Assembly (NCBI GenBank): GCA_913057205.1
Contig: CAJXNO010000022.1
Span: 1 to 42,212, forward strand
DNA: 42,212 nucleotides
Direction of reading: 5' to 3'
Source: an uncultured Flavobacteriales bacterium
GTDB taxonomy: Bacteria > Bacteroidota > Bacteroidia > Flavobacteriales_G > Salibacteraceae
Shown: positions 32,483-39,743 of the stretch, in pieces
Layout of the letters: each line of letters begins with the position of its first letter
Numbering within the stretch: the first letter of the stretch is position 1
Position numbers and translations under genes: made by a program
The notes under the pieces: generated by a model
The model's database searches: none
What the model saw: the letters and a program-made list of their open reading frames with translations, nothing else
Told to the model about the DNA's origin: nothing

Positions 32483-34906
32483 TTAAGCGCGGTTCTTGAG
32501 GTGCTGATTGGTGGTGTAGTAGTCCAAGAAGTAGGTTAAGCGCACAGAAACGTTGTTCTGCATCGGTGAGGTCAAGGTCTGTTCGAGGTTATACAGGTAA
32601 TCTACGCCAACGGTATTACCCGCTGTAGCGATCACATTGCGGTAGAGGAAAACCAATTCACTCGCTGGTGCGAACCACCACGAGAAGCGTAAGTCTACAT
32701 TGAAGGTGTTGAAATTCAAGTCGTTGATGCCGGTAAGCTCTGCTGGGGTGAGATCGCCAGACTGCTCAAGCAAGTAATAGTCTTGGTAGTCTACATCGGT
32801 ATAGGAGTGCCGCAGTGCCAGAGACAGCGAAGAGGTTGGTGTGAAGACGTAGCTCGCATTGATGCTGTTCTCTACTGTGAAGTTGTTGCGCCTACCGAAA
32901 AACACTTCATTGGCGCTATCCGCAGGCACGAAACCATAATCGTTTCGGGTATCGCTAACGATCGATTCAATGACGGTGAAGAAGTGATCACCAAGGCGGA
33001 GTCTTGGTGCCAAGCGAATGCGGAACGCCTGCCGATCAAGCTCAGTAGCGTACTGATAAGTCAAGCGGCTATCGATGGCCAGTATCCTTCGGTAGTCGGA
33101 AGAGATGAATCCGGAAGATTCCAATTGCGGCGGTAAGCGGAACCAGCGACCTGGACTTCTTGGCTCAAAATAATCATAGGTGTCTGCTGGACGAAACGTA
33201 CCATTGACCCCAAAAGCAAAGAAGTTTCGGGTCATATAGAAGGTACGGTAGGAAAGAAAGAAGTCCTCATACCGGTAAGGCTCGAAAAGAGTTTCGTAGC
33301 CTACGGATCCTTCATGTTCAAACCGTACCCACGCACCCACCGGCTGAATGGTCAAATAGCGCAGACTCGCATAATGTCCGATCTGGTTGTTGCGCTGCTG
33401 GAAACCGAGGTCATTGATGTCATAGTTGTCTGTGATCAAAACCTGATCTACCCGCCAACGCCAATTGCCTTCGATGTCTCCAAAGGTCCACCCACCGCTG
33501 TAGCCATCGTCGACCTGTCCGTCTTCAAACAAAGCACTCTGCTTCGCATTGAACCCCAACGCCATCGTTCCCTTCTTAGAGATGAACTCTCCAACAATAG
33601 CCGCTACATTGGCATCGCGAGAAGGACCTCGCCGCAGGGTGTTTGTATTCACGAAGCTCAAGGATGAGTTGCGGTTGATCCGCTGATCCAACACAAAGAC
33701 ATTATAGTTGGTCATCGGCTCGGTGAGCAATTGGGTCTCTACCCCGTCTTCGATCCGCGTGCTGAAGTTATCGTCGGTGATAGCGTTCAAGACCCCGATA
33801 CCTAGGTTCTTATTGGTTCTACCGGAGATCTTGGTGGCGTTCAGCATCCGGGTGAACTCCTGACGGATGGTTACACTGTCATTGCTGTTGAGGTCTTGTC
33901 CACGTATGTTCTTGGGCTGTCCGCCGATCCGTCGGGTATACAACAAGCCACCAATGTTGAAAAGCTCTGTGCCCTCATTGAAGAACTGTCGGTTCTCATC
34001 GAACTGATTCTCAAACGGCGAAAGGTTCAAGAATTGTTGGTCAAAAGCCACCTGACCGAAATCCGGGATCACCGTCATATCAAGCGTGAAGCTCTCGTTG
34101 ATGCCGTACTTCAAGTCGAGCCCTGCATTGAGGTCGTAGGTGGTGTTCCCACGATAATCGTCCAAATAGGCCGAGGAGTAAGGCATGGCCGAAAGTCGCA
34201 CGGGCGGCTCGATGTCTGCCATATCGGTAAGCAGACCACACTGGTACTCTAAGCGGTAGCCAGAACTCTTGTCCAGAAAGTTCCATGTCGACATCTTTCG
34301 GCTCCTGCGGATGTTCCGCATGAAATTCAATCCCCAGTCGGCAACGGGGGTTTCTGGAAAACGCAATGCGATGTAGGGAATGTAGGCTTCAACGATCCAA
34401 CCGGAGTCCACTATGCTTGCCTTGCTCTTCCAAACCGAGTTGAGCGAGAAGTCATCGCCACTGGGCGTGGTTCTGGCATCTGCTTGCGTGCCAGCTGCGG
34501 TAACCCAGAAGTTGAAGTCACTCAGTCCATCGTTATACGGATTGATGAAAAATCCGAACCAGTCTGTGTTTTCGTTGTAGGTATCGCGCTGTGTGAGCTG
34601 CGTAAGGATGCTATCGGCGGAAGGGTCGCGCATGAAGGCTCCGATGTACAATCCAGAGTTGTCATACAGCACACGAACAAGCGTTTGAAAAGCCTGTGGA
34701 ATGACATCGCCGTTCTCTGGCTCAAACATCACGAAATCGGTGGCTACGGGCGCCGTTTCCCATGCGGAGTCCGATAGGTCTCCGTCGATCTTGGGGGCTT
34801 CGCTGGCGCGGGTTGCAGGAATGGTCTTTCGGTCGATCTCCTGGGCGGCGATGGAGCTTCCCATCAGCACGGCCAACAATCCCATGAACCACCCATTCCA
34901 TTTCAT
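32483..34906 (-). CDS. DUF5916 outer-membrane protein with CBM9-like N-terminal domain
   Basis: 807 aa from the ATG at 34906, which starts a clear signal peptide (ending SSIAAQE). Residues about 30-210 form a family 9 carbohydrate-binding-like sandwich (APKIDGDLSDSAWETAPVATDFV, VLYDNSGLYIGAFMRDPSAD, TDWFGFFINPYNDG), and the rest is a long outer-membrane barrel of alternating strands. This is the DUF5916 type common in Bacteroidota, of unknown function and sometimes loosely called a membrane-associated hydrolase. An in-frame ATG at 34963 would add 19 residues and bury the signal peptide. A TACTTTCG box ends 4 bp before the chosen start. Confidence 0.9.
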   Translation of the reverse strand: MKWNGWFMGLLAVLMGSSIAAQEIDRKTIPATRASEAPKIDGDLSDSAWETAPVATDFVMFEPENGDVIPQAFQTLVRVLYDNSGLYIGAFMRDPSADSILTQLTQRDTYNENTDWFGFFINPYNDGLSDFNFWVTAAGTQADARTTPSGDDFSLNSVWKSKASIVDSGWIVEAYIPYIALRFPETPVADWGLNFMRNIRRSRKMSTWNFLDKSSGYRLEYQCGLLTDMADIEPPVRLSAMPYSSAYLDDYRGNTTYDLNAGLDLKYGINESFTLDMTVIPDFGQVAFDQQFLNLSPFENQFDENRQFFNEGTELFNIGGLLYTRRIGGQPKNIRGQDLNSNDSVTIRQEFTRMLNATKISGRTNKNLGIGVLNAITDDNFSTRIEDGVETQLLTEPMTNYNVFVLDQRINRNSSLSFVNTNTLRRGPSRDANVAAIVGEFISKKGTMALGFNAKQSALFEDGQVDDGYSGGWTFGDIEGNWRWRVDQVLITDNYDINDLGFQQRNNQIGHYASLRYLTIQPVGAWVRFEHEGSVGYETLFEPYRYEDFFLSYRTFYMTRNFFAFGVNGTFRPADTYDYFEPRSPGRWFRLPPQLESSGFISSDYRRILAIDSRLTYQYATELDRQAFRIRLAPRLRLGDHFFTVIESIVSDTRNDYGFVPADSANEVFFGRRNNFTVENSINASYVFTPTSSLSLALRHSYTDVDYQDYYLLEQSGDLTPAELTGINDLNFNTFNVDLRFSWWFAPASELVFLYRNVIATAGNTVGVDYLYNLEQTLTSPMQNNVSVRLTYFLDYYTTNQHLKNRA

Positions 34907-34910
34907 GGCG

Positions 34911-34918
34911 CGAAAGTA
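34911..34918 (-). promoter_or_regulatory. Likely -7 box TACTTTCG of the DUF5916 gene, leaderless type
   Basis: This seven-of-eight match to TAnnTTTG ends 4 bp before the ATG at 34906. Confidence 0.4.
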
Positions 34919-34984
34919 CCAACTGAAGAACGAAAAGATTTGAAAAGTGAGCGAACGGTTCATTGAGGTTTGAACAACACCGTT

Positions 34985-34992
34985 TAGCTTCG
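34985..34992 (+). promoter_or_regulatory. Likely -7 box TAGCTTCG of the MGMT-family gene, leaderless type
   Basis: It matches TAnnTTTG in seven of eight positions, with TTG at 34963-34965 a possible -33 element (19-bp spacer). It ends 5 bp before the ATG at 34998. Confidence 0.4.
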
Positions 34993-34997
34993 TAAGG

Positions 34998-35333
34998 ATG
35001 GAGCAGGACTTTTTTGATCAGGTCTACCAAGTGGTGCGATTGATCCCTGAAGGAAGGGTGACCAGCTATGGTGCGATCGGCAAGTATTTGGGCGCTGCTA
35101 GAAGTGCCCGCATGGTAGGTTGGGCGATGAATGCTGCCCATCGGCTGCATCCTCCTGTTCCAGCACACCGTGTTGTGAATGCTAAAGGATTGCTGACCGG
35201 AAAGATGCATTTTGAAACCCCGTATACCATGCAAGAAAGGCTAGAATCTGAAGGTATTGCGGTGGTAAAGGACCAGGTCCAAAACTTTCAGCAGCACTAT
35301 TGGGATCCGTCCACAGAACTCAGCATAGAGTGA
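34998..35333 (+). CDS. Alkyltransferase-like protein (ATL, MGMT family without the active Cys)
   Basis: 111 aa, just the C-terminal DNA-binding domain of O6-alkylguanine transferases. Helix-turn-helix features (RLIPEGRVTSYGAIGKYLGAARSARMVGWAMNA) are intact, but the PCHR active-site motif reads PAHRV, so alkyl transfer is not possible. ATL proteins bind O6-alkylguanine, flip it out and recruit nucleotide excision repair. The DNA-repair helicase and ligase at the window start are unrelated in position. Its stop is 1 bp from that of the convergent GT9 gene. Confidence 0.9.
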   Translation: MEQDFFDQVYQVVRLIPEGRVTSYGAIGKYLGAARSARMVGWAMNAAHRLHPPVPAHRVVNAKGLLTGKMHFETPYTMQERLESEGIAVVKDQVQNFQQHYWDPSTELSIE

Positions 35334-35334
35334 C

Positions 35335-36324
35335 CTAATCGAAGGGAGCATTCACGGCAGCCACTACCTCATCTAGGTCTATGTTGAAGACACATCCGTC
35401 TTTGTAGCCGCGGTTGCCCAATTTGCTGGTAGGACGTTTCGAGCACTTCGCTTCGATCATCACAGATGGCGCGCTGGGTTGCCAAGGAGCGAACCCCAAC
35501 TCAGGCGTGGTGGCGAGCCATAAGCTGACCAGAGGCTTCTTTAAGGCCACAGCGATGTGCATGAGTCCAGTGTCATGGGTGATCACCCGTTCGGCACCTT
35601 CAAGGAGGGACGCGCTTTGGTGTAGGCTAAATGCACCGCACGCATTGAAGACCTGATCGCCAAGTGCCGCTTTTACCTTATCCCCTTCACTGCGATCCTC
35701 AGGTCCGCCCAGCAGCACAACCGGCAAGCGGAGTCGGTGACACAGCCGGGGGATTTGTGTACTCGGAAGGATCTTTCCCTTCATCTGTCCGCCAATGGCG
35801 TAGGCAAAATAGCCTGTCTGGAAACACTCCGGAAGAATGGCCTTTTCCATCTTAGTTGTAGTGGGGAAATAGAAATCGAGCCCCCGTTGGTCGTCCTTTA
35901 TGCCCAGAGGCGCCACACAAGCGAAACTGCGTGCTACCACATGACCAATCTCTAGGTACGGACGCTTAAGTTGCACATATACCCATTTGGCAACGTTGCG
36001 TTTGTCGAGTGTGAAATGAAGGGCTTTCACCAAACGTTTCACCTGCTTAGATCGAATGTTATTGTGAAGGTCAATAACGTAGTCGTACATCCCATCGCGG
36101 AGACGCTCGGCTACTTCTGAAACCGACTTTTCAATGGTGATTACCTCATCGATATGAGGATTGGCCTCTACGATGGAGGCGAAGGATCGTTTGGTGATGA
36201 AATCGATCTGAACCTCCCCTTCCAGTTGTTCCTTGACGCATCGAATGATGGGCGACGTGAGCACGATATCGCCGATCGAGCTGAAGCGTATGATCAAAAT
36301 GCGTGTGGGTTGAGAAGCACTCAT
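35335..36324 (-). CDS. Glycosyltransferase family 9 (heptosyltransferase-like)
   Basis: 329 aa. The N-terminal ILIIRFSSIGDIVLTSPIIRCVK is the signature of ADP-heptose:LPS heptosyltransferases, with VDLHNNIRSKQVKRL following and the C-terminal donor-site stretch HDTGLMHIAVALKKPLVSLW. It should add a heptose or similar sugar to the LPS core at the inner membrane. It stands alone. A box TATTTTAG (36337-36330, minus strand; seven of eight) ends 5 bp before the ATG, so the mRNA may be leaderless. Confidence 0.92.
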   Translation of the reverse strand: MSASQPTRILIIRFSSIGDIVLTSPIIRCVKEQLEGEVQIDFITKRSFASIVEANPHIDEVITIEKSVSEVAERLRDGMYDYVIDLHNNIRSKQVKRLVKALHFTLDKRNVAKWVYVQLKRPYLEIGHVVARSFACVAPLGIKDDQRGLDFYFPTTTKMEKAILPECFQTGYFAYAIGGQMKGKILPSTQIPRLCHRLRLPVVLLGGPEDRSEGDKVKAALGDQVFNACGAFSLHQSASLLEGAERVITHDTGLMHIAVALKKPLVSLWLATTPELGFAPWQPSAPSVMIEAKCSKRPTSKLGNRGYKDGCVFNIDLDEVVAAVNAPFD

Positions 36325-36374
36325 GCAGGCTAAAATAGAATTAGCGTCGCAGCTTAGAAACTAAAAATTTGGAC

Positions 36375-36405
36375 AAAAAAAAGAGGCCATCTAAAAGATG
36401 ACCTC
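36375..36405 (-). terminator. Rho-independent terminator of the small lipoprotein gene
   Basis: On the minus strand a 10-bp stem with one mismatch (36405-36396 with 36392-36383, loop TTT) is followed by eight T's (36382-36375). Confidence 0.88.
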
Positions 36406-36429
36406 CAATGCTTTAGGTAAGAGCTGTTC

Positions 36430-36627
36430 TTAAGCTTCAGACCAAGTGCAGATACCTGTAGAAGTACAAGCAGCCTCAGCATCGTCAGCCTCGCTTCGAG
36501 AAAGACCCTCGTAAGTCTGAGAAGAAGAGATACCAAGAATTTCACAAGTACAAGTGTAATCTTTAGTACAAGAAGTACCTGCGAATACGAAAGCTACAAG
36601 AGCAGCTGGCAACAATAATTTTTTCAT
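36430..36627 (-). CDS. Very small cysteine-rich lipoprotein
   Basis: 65 aa from the ATG at 36627. The lipobox is AGTSC (Cys20), and the mature 46 residues contain five further cysteines (CTCE and ACTSTGIC among them), suggesting a disulfide-rich or metal-binding mini-domain. The motif DAEAACTSTG near the end recurs in short Bacteroidota lipoproteins, but no function is known to me. It has a complete promoter and its own terminator, so it is a self-contained transcription unit, probably well expressed. A longer frame from 36660 is unlikely because it would precede the signal peptide with 11 residues. Confidence 0.8.
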   Translation of the reverse strand: MKKLLLPAALVAFVFAGTSCTKDYTCTCEILGISSSQTYEGLSRSEADDAEAACTSTGICTWSEA

Positions 36628-36657
36628 TTTGAATAAGTTTTGATTAGCAATTAGAGG

Positions 36658-36687
36658 CAAATGTAACGGTATTTCAATTACGACAAA
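36658..36687 (-). promoter_or_regulatory. Promoter of the small lipoprotein gene
   Basis: TTTG at 36687-36684 and the exact -7 box TACATTTG at 36665-36658 are separated by 18 bp. The box is directly preceded by AAATACCGT, as in the promoter of the 268-aa lipoprotein gene at 14180. It ends 30 bp before the ATG. Confidence 0.7.
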
Positions 36688-36784
36688 AAAAATTTAAATG
36701 ACTGCTGTCAGGCTTTTTCCTGACGAAACCTAAAGATTTGTTCTCGAGCTAGGACGAACGATGGCCAGTCATTAGGGATTGAAC

Positions 36785-36792
36785 TAACTTTG
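36785..36792 (+). promoter_or_regulatory. -7 box TAACTTTG of the tatD-porin-asparaginase operon, leaderless type
   Basis: It is an exact TAnnTTTG match ending 5 bp before the GTG at 36798, and supports GTG as the start. No -33 TTG is seen at the usual distance. Confidence 0.5.
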
Positions 36793-36797
36793 AATCA

Positions 36798-37625
36798 GTG
36801 ATCATAGACACCCACAATCACATCTATTCGGAGGCCTTTGATGAGGATCGGGAAGCGGCTGTTGAGCGTGCAAGGGCTGCTGGCGTTGGGATTCTACTCA
36901 TGCCGAATGTTGACAGCGCTACGATACTGGCGATGCACAAAGTGGCAGACCGGTACCCCGATATGGCCCTACCGATGATGGGGCTGCACCCGTGTTCGGT
37001 GAATGCCGCGTCATGGGAAGCTGAATTAGAGACGATTAAACAGCATCTCTTCAAGCCGGTGCGCAAGTACTGGGCTGTTGGCGAGATTGGTATTGACCTG
37101 TATTGGGAAAAGGAAACCCTCGACCTACAGATCATCGCCTTCGAGCAGCAGATCAATTGGGCAAAGGCCTTGGATCTTCCGATCGTGATCCACGTCCGTG
37201 ATGCCTTCGATGAGGTTTTCGAGGTGGTAGACCGGTACAATGATGATCGTTTACGAGGGGTCTTTCACTGCTTTACAGGAACCGAGGCACAAGCAAGGCA
37301 CATCATTGAGTACGGCGGATTCAAACTGGGCATTGGGGGAGTGCTCACCTTCAAAAACGGAAAGATCGATCGCTTCATGCATGTGATCGGAATTGAGCAT
37401 CTCGTGCTGGAAACCGATGCACCTTACTTGGCGCCTGTTCCGCATCGGGGGAAGCGCAATGAACCGGCATATACCAAGCTCGTGTCGGAAAAACTTGCAG
37501 CGTGTTATAACATGTCAACCGATGAATTGGCGAGGATCACCACAGAGAATGCTGCCGAACTTTTTAGACTAGATCTACATTCCTATGAGAACACTGATCC
37601 TGATCACACTCCTTTCGACGACTAA
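36798..37625 (+). CDS. TatD-family metal-dependent DNase / hydrolase
   Basis: 275 aa, normal length. Metal ligands are in place: DTHNH (residues 4-8), the Glu in VGEIGIDLYW, His in VIHVRDAF, His in GVFHCFTG and Asp in LETDAPYLAP. TatD proteins are magnesium-dependent 3'-5' exonucleases or related hydrolases with a TIM barrel. The start is GTG; the family's conserved N-terminus MIIDTHNH begins there. The last 41 bp overlap the signal-peptide region of the porin gene, so translation of the two is probably coupled. Confidence 0.94.
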   Translation: MIIDTHNHIYSEAFDEDREAAVERARAAGVGILLMPNVDSATILAMHKVADRYPDMALPMMGLHPCSVNAASWEAELETIKQHLFKPVRKYWAVGEIGIDLYWEKETLDLQIIAFEQQINWAKALDLPIVIHVRDAFDEVFEVVDRYNDDRLRGVFHCFTGTEAQARHIIEYGGFKLGIGGVLTFKNGKIDRFMHVIGIEHLVLETDAPYLAPVPHRGKRNEPAYTKLVSEKLAACYNMSTDELARITTENAAELFRLDLHSYENTDPDHTPFDD

Positions 37626-38727
37626 GCTCTTGGCTCAAGAAGCAGACAGCTCTATGGTCAGCTTTGGGGCTTATGCGGATGGCTACTATTCATGGTACAG
37701 TAACGGCGATCAGACCATCTACCAAGAGAGTGATGTCATCGGGGCCTTTCACAACAACTTTGGCTTGAATGTGGCTCAGTTCACCGGGTCCTACGAAGGA
37801 GACAGAGCACGTGGTGTGGCTACGATCCACGCCGGGGATATCCCAGCCATCGCTTGGGGCAACGACTATCGTTTCATTCAAGAAGCCAATGCCGGTGTGC
37901 GCATTGCTCAAGGCCTTTGGCTGGATGTAGGCTTCTTCAAGATCCATGTGGGCACGGAGAGCTTCTTACCAAGAGACAACATGCTCAGCATCGTTACCCT
38001 AGGTACTTTCTACGGTCCGTTTTACCAAGGAGGCGCACGCTTGAGTTATGATACCAAGAGCGACTGGCATTTTGAGCTGCATGCCATCAATGGCTATAAC
38101 CTTCACATTGACAACAATGAATACAAAAGCTATGGAAGCTTGATCGCGAAGCAGTGGACGGATAACATTTACACGAGCTACAGCAACTTGGTTGGGCAAG
38201 AACGCATCGGTGGAACAACGGATGATAGCTACTTGGTGTACCAGAACATCTATGCGAACCTAGAAGGCGAGCGCTGGAGCCTGCAGGCTGGGTTGGATGT
38301 CGCAAGTAGTTTTGACTGGCGGGTGATGAACGACTGGGAACAAGACCTCTTGATTGCAGCTTTGGTAACGGCGCAATACCGATGGGATGAACACTGGGCT
38401 ACGACGCTTCGGTTTGAACTATTCTCGGATGAAAGCCAGATCAATAGTTTTCAAACACACTACCTCGACGCTGGTAACATGGTGGTACCTGTACAAGATG
38501 GCATGACCGTTTTTGGTCCTACCGCAGGCATCGCTTACACCCCGGTTTCCGGATCATTTCTGAGATTGGAGTCGAGGTACCTGATGGATCCTGACTTCCC
38601 ATCAGCACAACACGCGTCTGACTTCTCGCCAGACCCTGCTTTGGGCAATCCCATGTTGGAAAATCGTTTACAGTTCTTACTCACGGCGGGGTTTTATTTC
38701 GATAAAACCTTCAAATTCGCGCGGTGA
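37585..38727 (+). CDS. Outer-membrane beta-barrel porin
   Basis: 380 aa. Residues 1-17 are a signal peptide (LLAQ). The mature chain is made of alternating strands (VSFGAYADGYYSWYS, GARLSYDTKSDWHFELHAIN, LQFLLTAGFYFDKTFKFAR) with the Bacteroidota porin feature of a wide loop around LPRDNMLSIVTLGTFYGPFYQGGARLSY. It resembles the BBP2/OmpL-like porins. It overlaps tatD by 41 bp and ends in a GTGA overlap with the asparaginase gene. Confidence 0.88.
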   Translation: MRTLILITLLSTTKLLAQEADSSMVSFGAYADGYYSWYSNGDQTIYQESDVIGAFHNNFGLNVAQFTGSYEGDRARGVATIHAGDIPAIAWGNDYRFIQEANAGVRIAQGLWLDVGFFKIHVGTESFLPRDNMLSIVTLGTFYGPFYQGGARLSYDTKSDWHFELHAINGYNLHIDNNEYKSYGSLIAKQWTDNIYTSYSNLVGQERIGGTTDDSYLVYQNIYANLEGERWSLQAGLDVASSFDWRVMNDWEQDLLIAALVTAQYRWDEHWATTLRFELFSDESQINSFQTHYLDAGNMVVPVQDGMTVFGPTAGIAYTPVSGSFLRLESRYLMDPDFPSAQHASDFSPDPALGNPMLENRLQFLLTAGFYFDKTFKFAR

Positions 38728-39743
38728 CCTCCATCTTGATCATATATACGGGAGGAACGATCGGCATGATCGAGTCTGTAGACCGGCAAACGCTTGTACC
38801 GTTTGACCTGCCACATGTGCTCGATACCATTCCAGAGCTCAGAAAGCTCGATGCCAAGCTCGACTCCATCGCGTTTGAAAAGCCGATCGATAGCTCAGAC
38901 ATGGAGCCTACAGGATGGATGAAGATCGCGGCGATGGTGGCGGATAACTACGATGCTTATGATGGTTTCGTGATCTTGCATGGCTCAGATACCTTGGCAT
39001 ATACAGCGTCGGCATTGAGCTATATGTTCAGTGGACTACGCAAGCCGGTGGTACTGACCGGGTCTCAGTTGCCCATCGGTATGATCCGAACCGATGCGCG
39101 CGATAACCTGATCACCTCCGTAGAGTTTGCGGCGCGCTCCATGAACGATGAACCGGTGGTACAAGAAGTGGTGGTATGCTTTGAAGACCTGCTCTATCGT
39201 GGTAACCGCACCAAGAAATACAGTACAGAGGCGTTCGATGCCTTCATTTCTCCGAATTATCCGGTCTTAGGTGAAGCAGGCGTAAACCTCAATTTTGATT
39301 TTGAAGAGCTTTACCGTTCAGATGAAGAAGCATTCAAGGTGGTAGGGGGCTTTGATCAGCGCGTAGCCGTCTTGACCATGTTCCCAGGCATCATGCCGGA
39401 GTTGGTGCGTTCCGTGCTGCGCAACACAGACTTACGCGGATTGGTGATGATGACCTTCGGATCAGGCAATGCCCCCAGCGATAAGGCGCTCATAGACGAA
39501 CTGACCCTTGCTGTGGAACGAGGCATGGTGATCGTGAACGTAACGCAATGTGCAAAAGGGAAGGTGGAGCAAGGCAAGTACGAAACCAGCGTGGGCTTGA
39601 TGAATGCCGGGGTGGTGAGCTGCGGCGATATGACCTTGGAAGCCACCTTGACCAAGTTAATGTTCTTGCTCGACAAGTCAGATGATGCTGACTGGGTCAA
39701 GGAGCAGATGCTAACCAATCTTAGAGGAGAACTCACTGTTTGA
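38724..39743 (+). CDS. Type I L-asparaginase
   Basis: 339 aa. It shows the two threonine motifs of bacterial asparaginases: IYTGGTIGM near the N-terminus and LHGSDTLAYTASAL. The absence of a signal peptide points to the cytoplasmic type I enzyme, which hydrolyses asparagine to aspartate and ammonia. The start is GTG at 38724, overlapping the porin stop (GTGA), so translation is likely coupled. TGATG at its end overlaps the start of the next gene. Confidence 0.94.
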   Translation: MTSILIIYTGGTIGMIESVDRQTLVPFDLPHVLDTIPELRKLDAKLDSIAFEKPIDSSDMEPTGWMKIAAMVADNYDAYDGFVILHGSDTLAYTASALSYMFSGLRKPVVLTGSQLPIGMIRTDARDNLITSVEFAARSMNDEPVVQEVVVCFEDLLYRGNRTKKYSTEAFDAFISPNYPVLGEAGVNLNFDFEELYRSDEEAFKVVGGFDQRVAVLTMFPGIMPELVRSVLRNTDLRGLVMMTFGSGNAPSDKALIDELTLAVERGMVIVNVTQCAKGKVEQGKYETSVGLMNAGVVSCGDMTLEATLTKLMFLLDKSDDADWVKEQMLTNLRGELTV

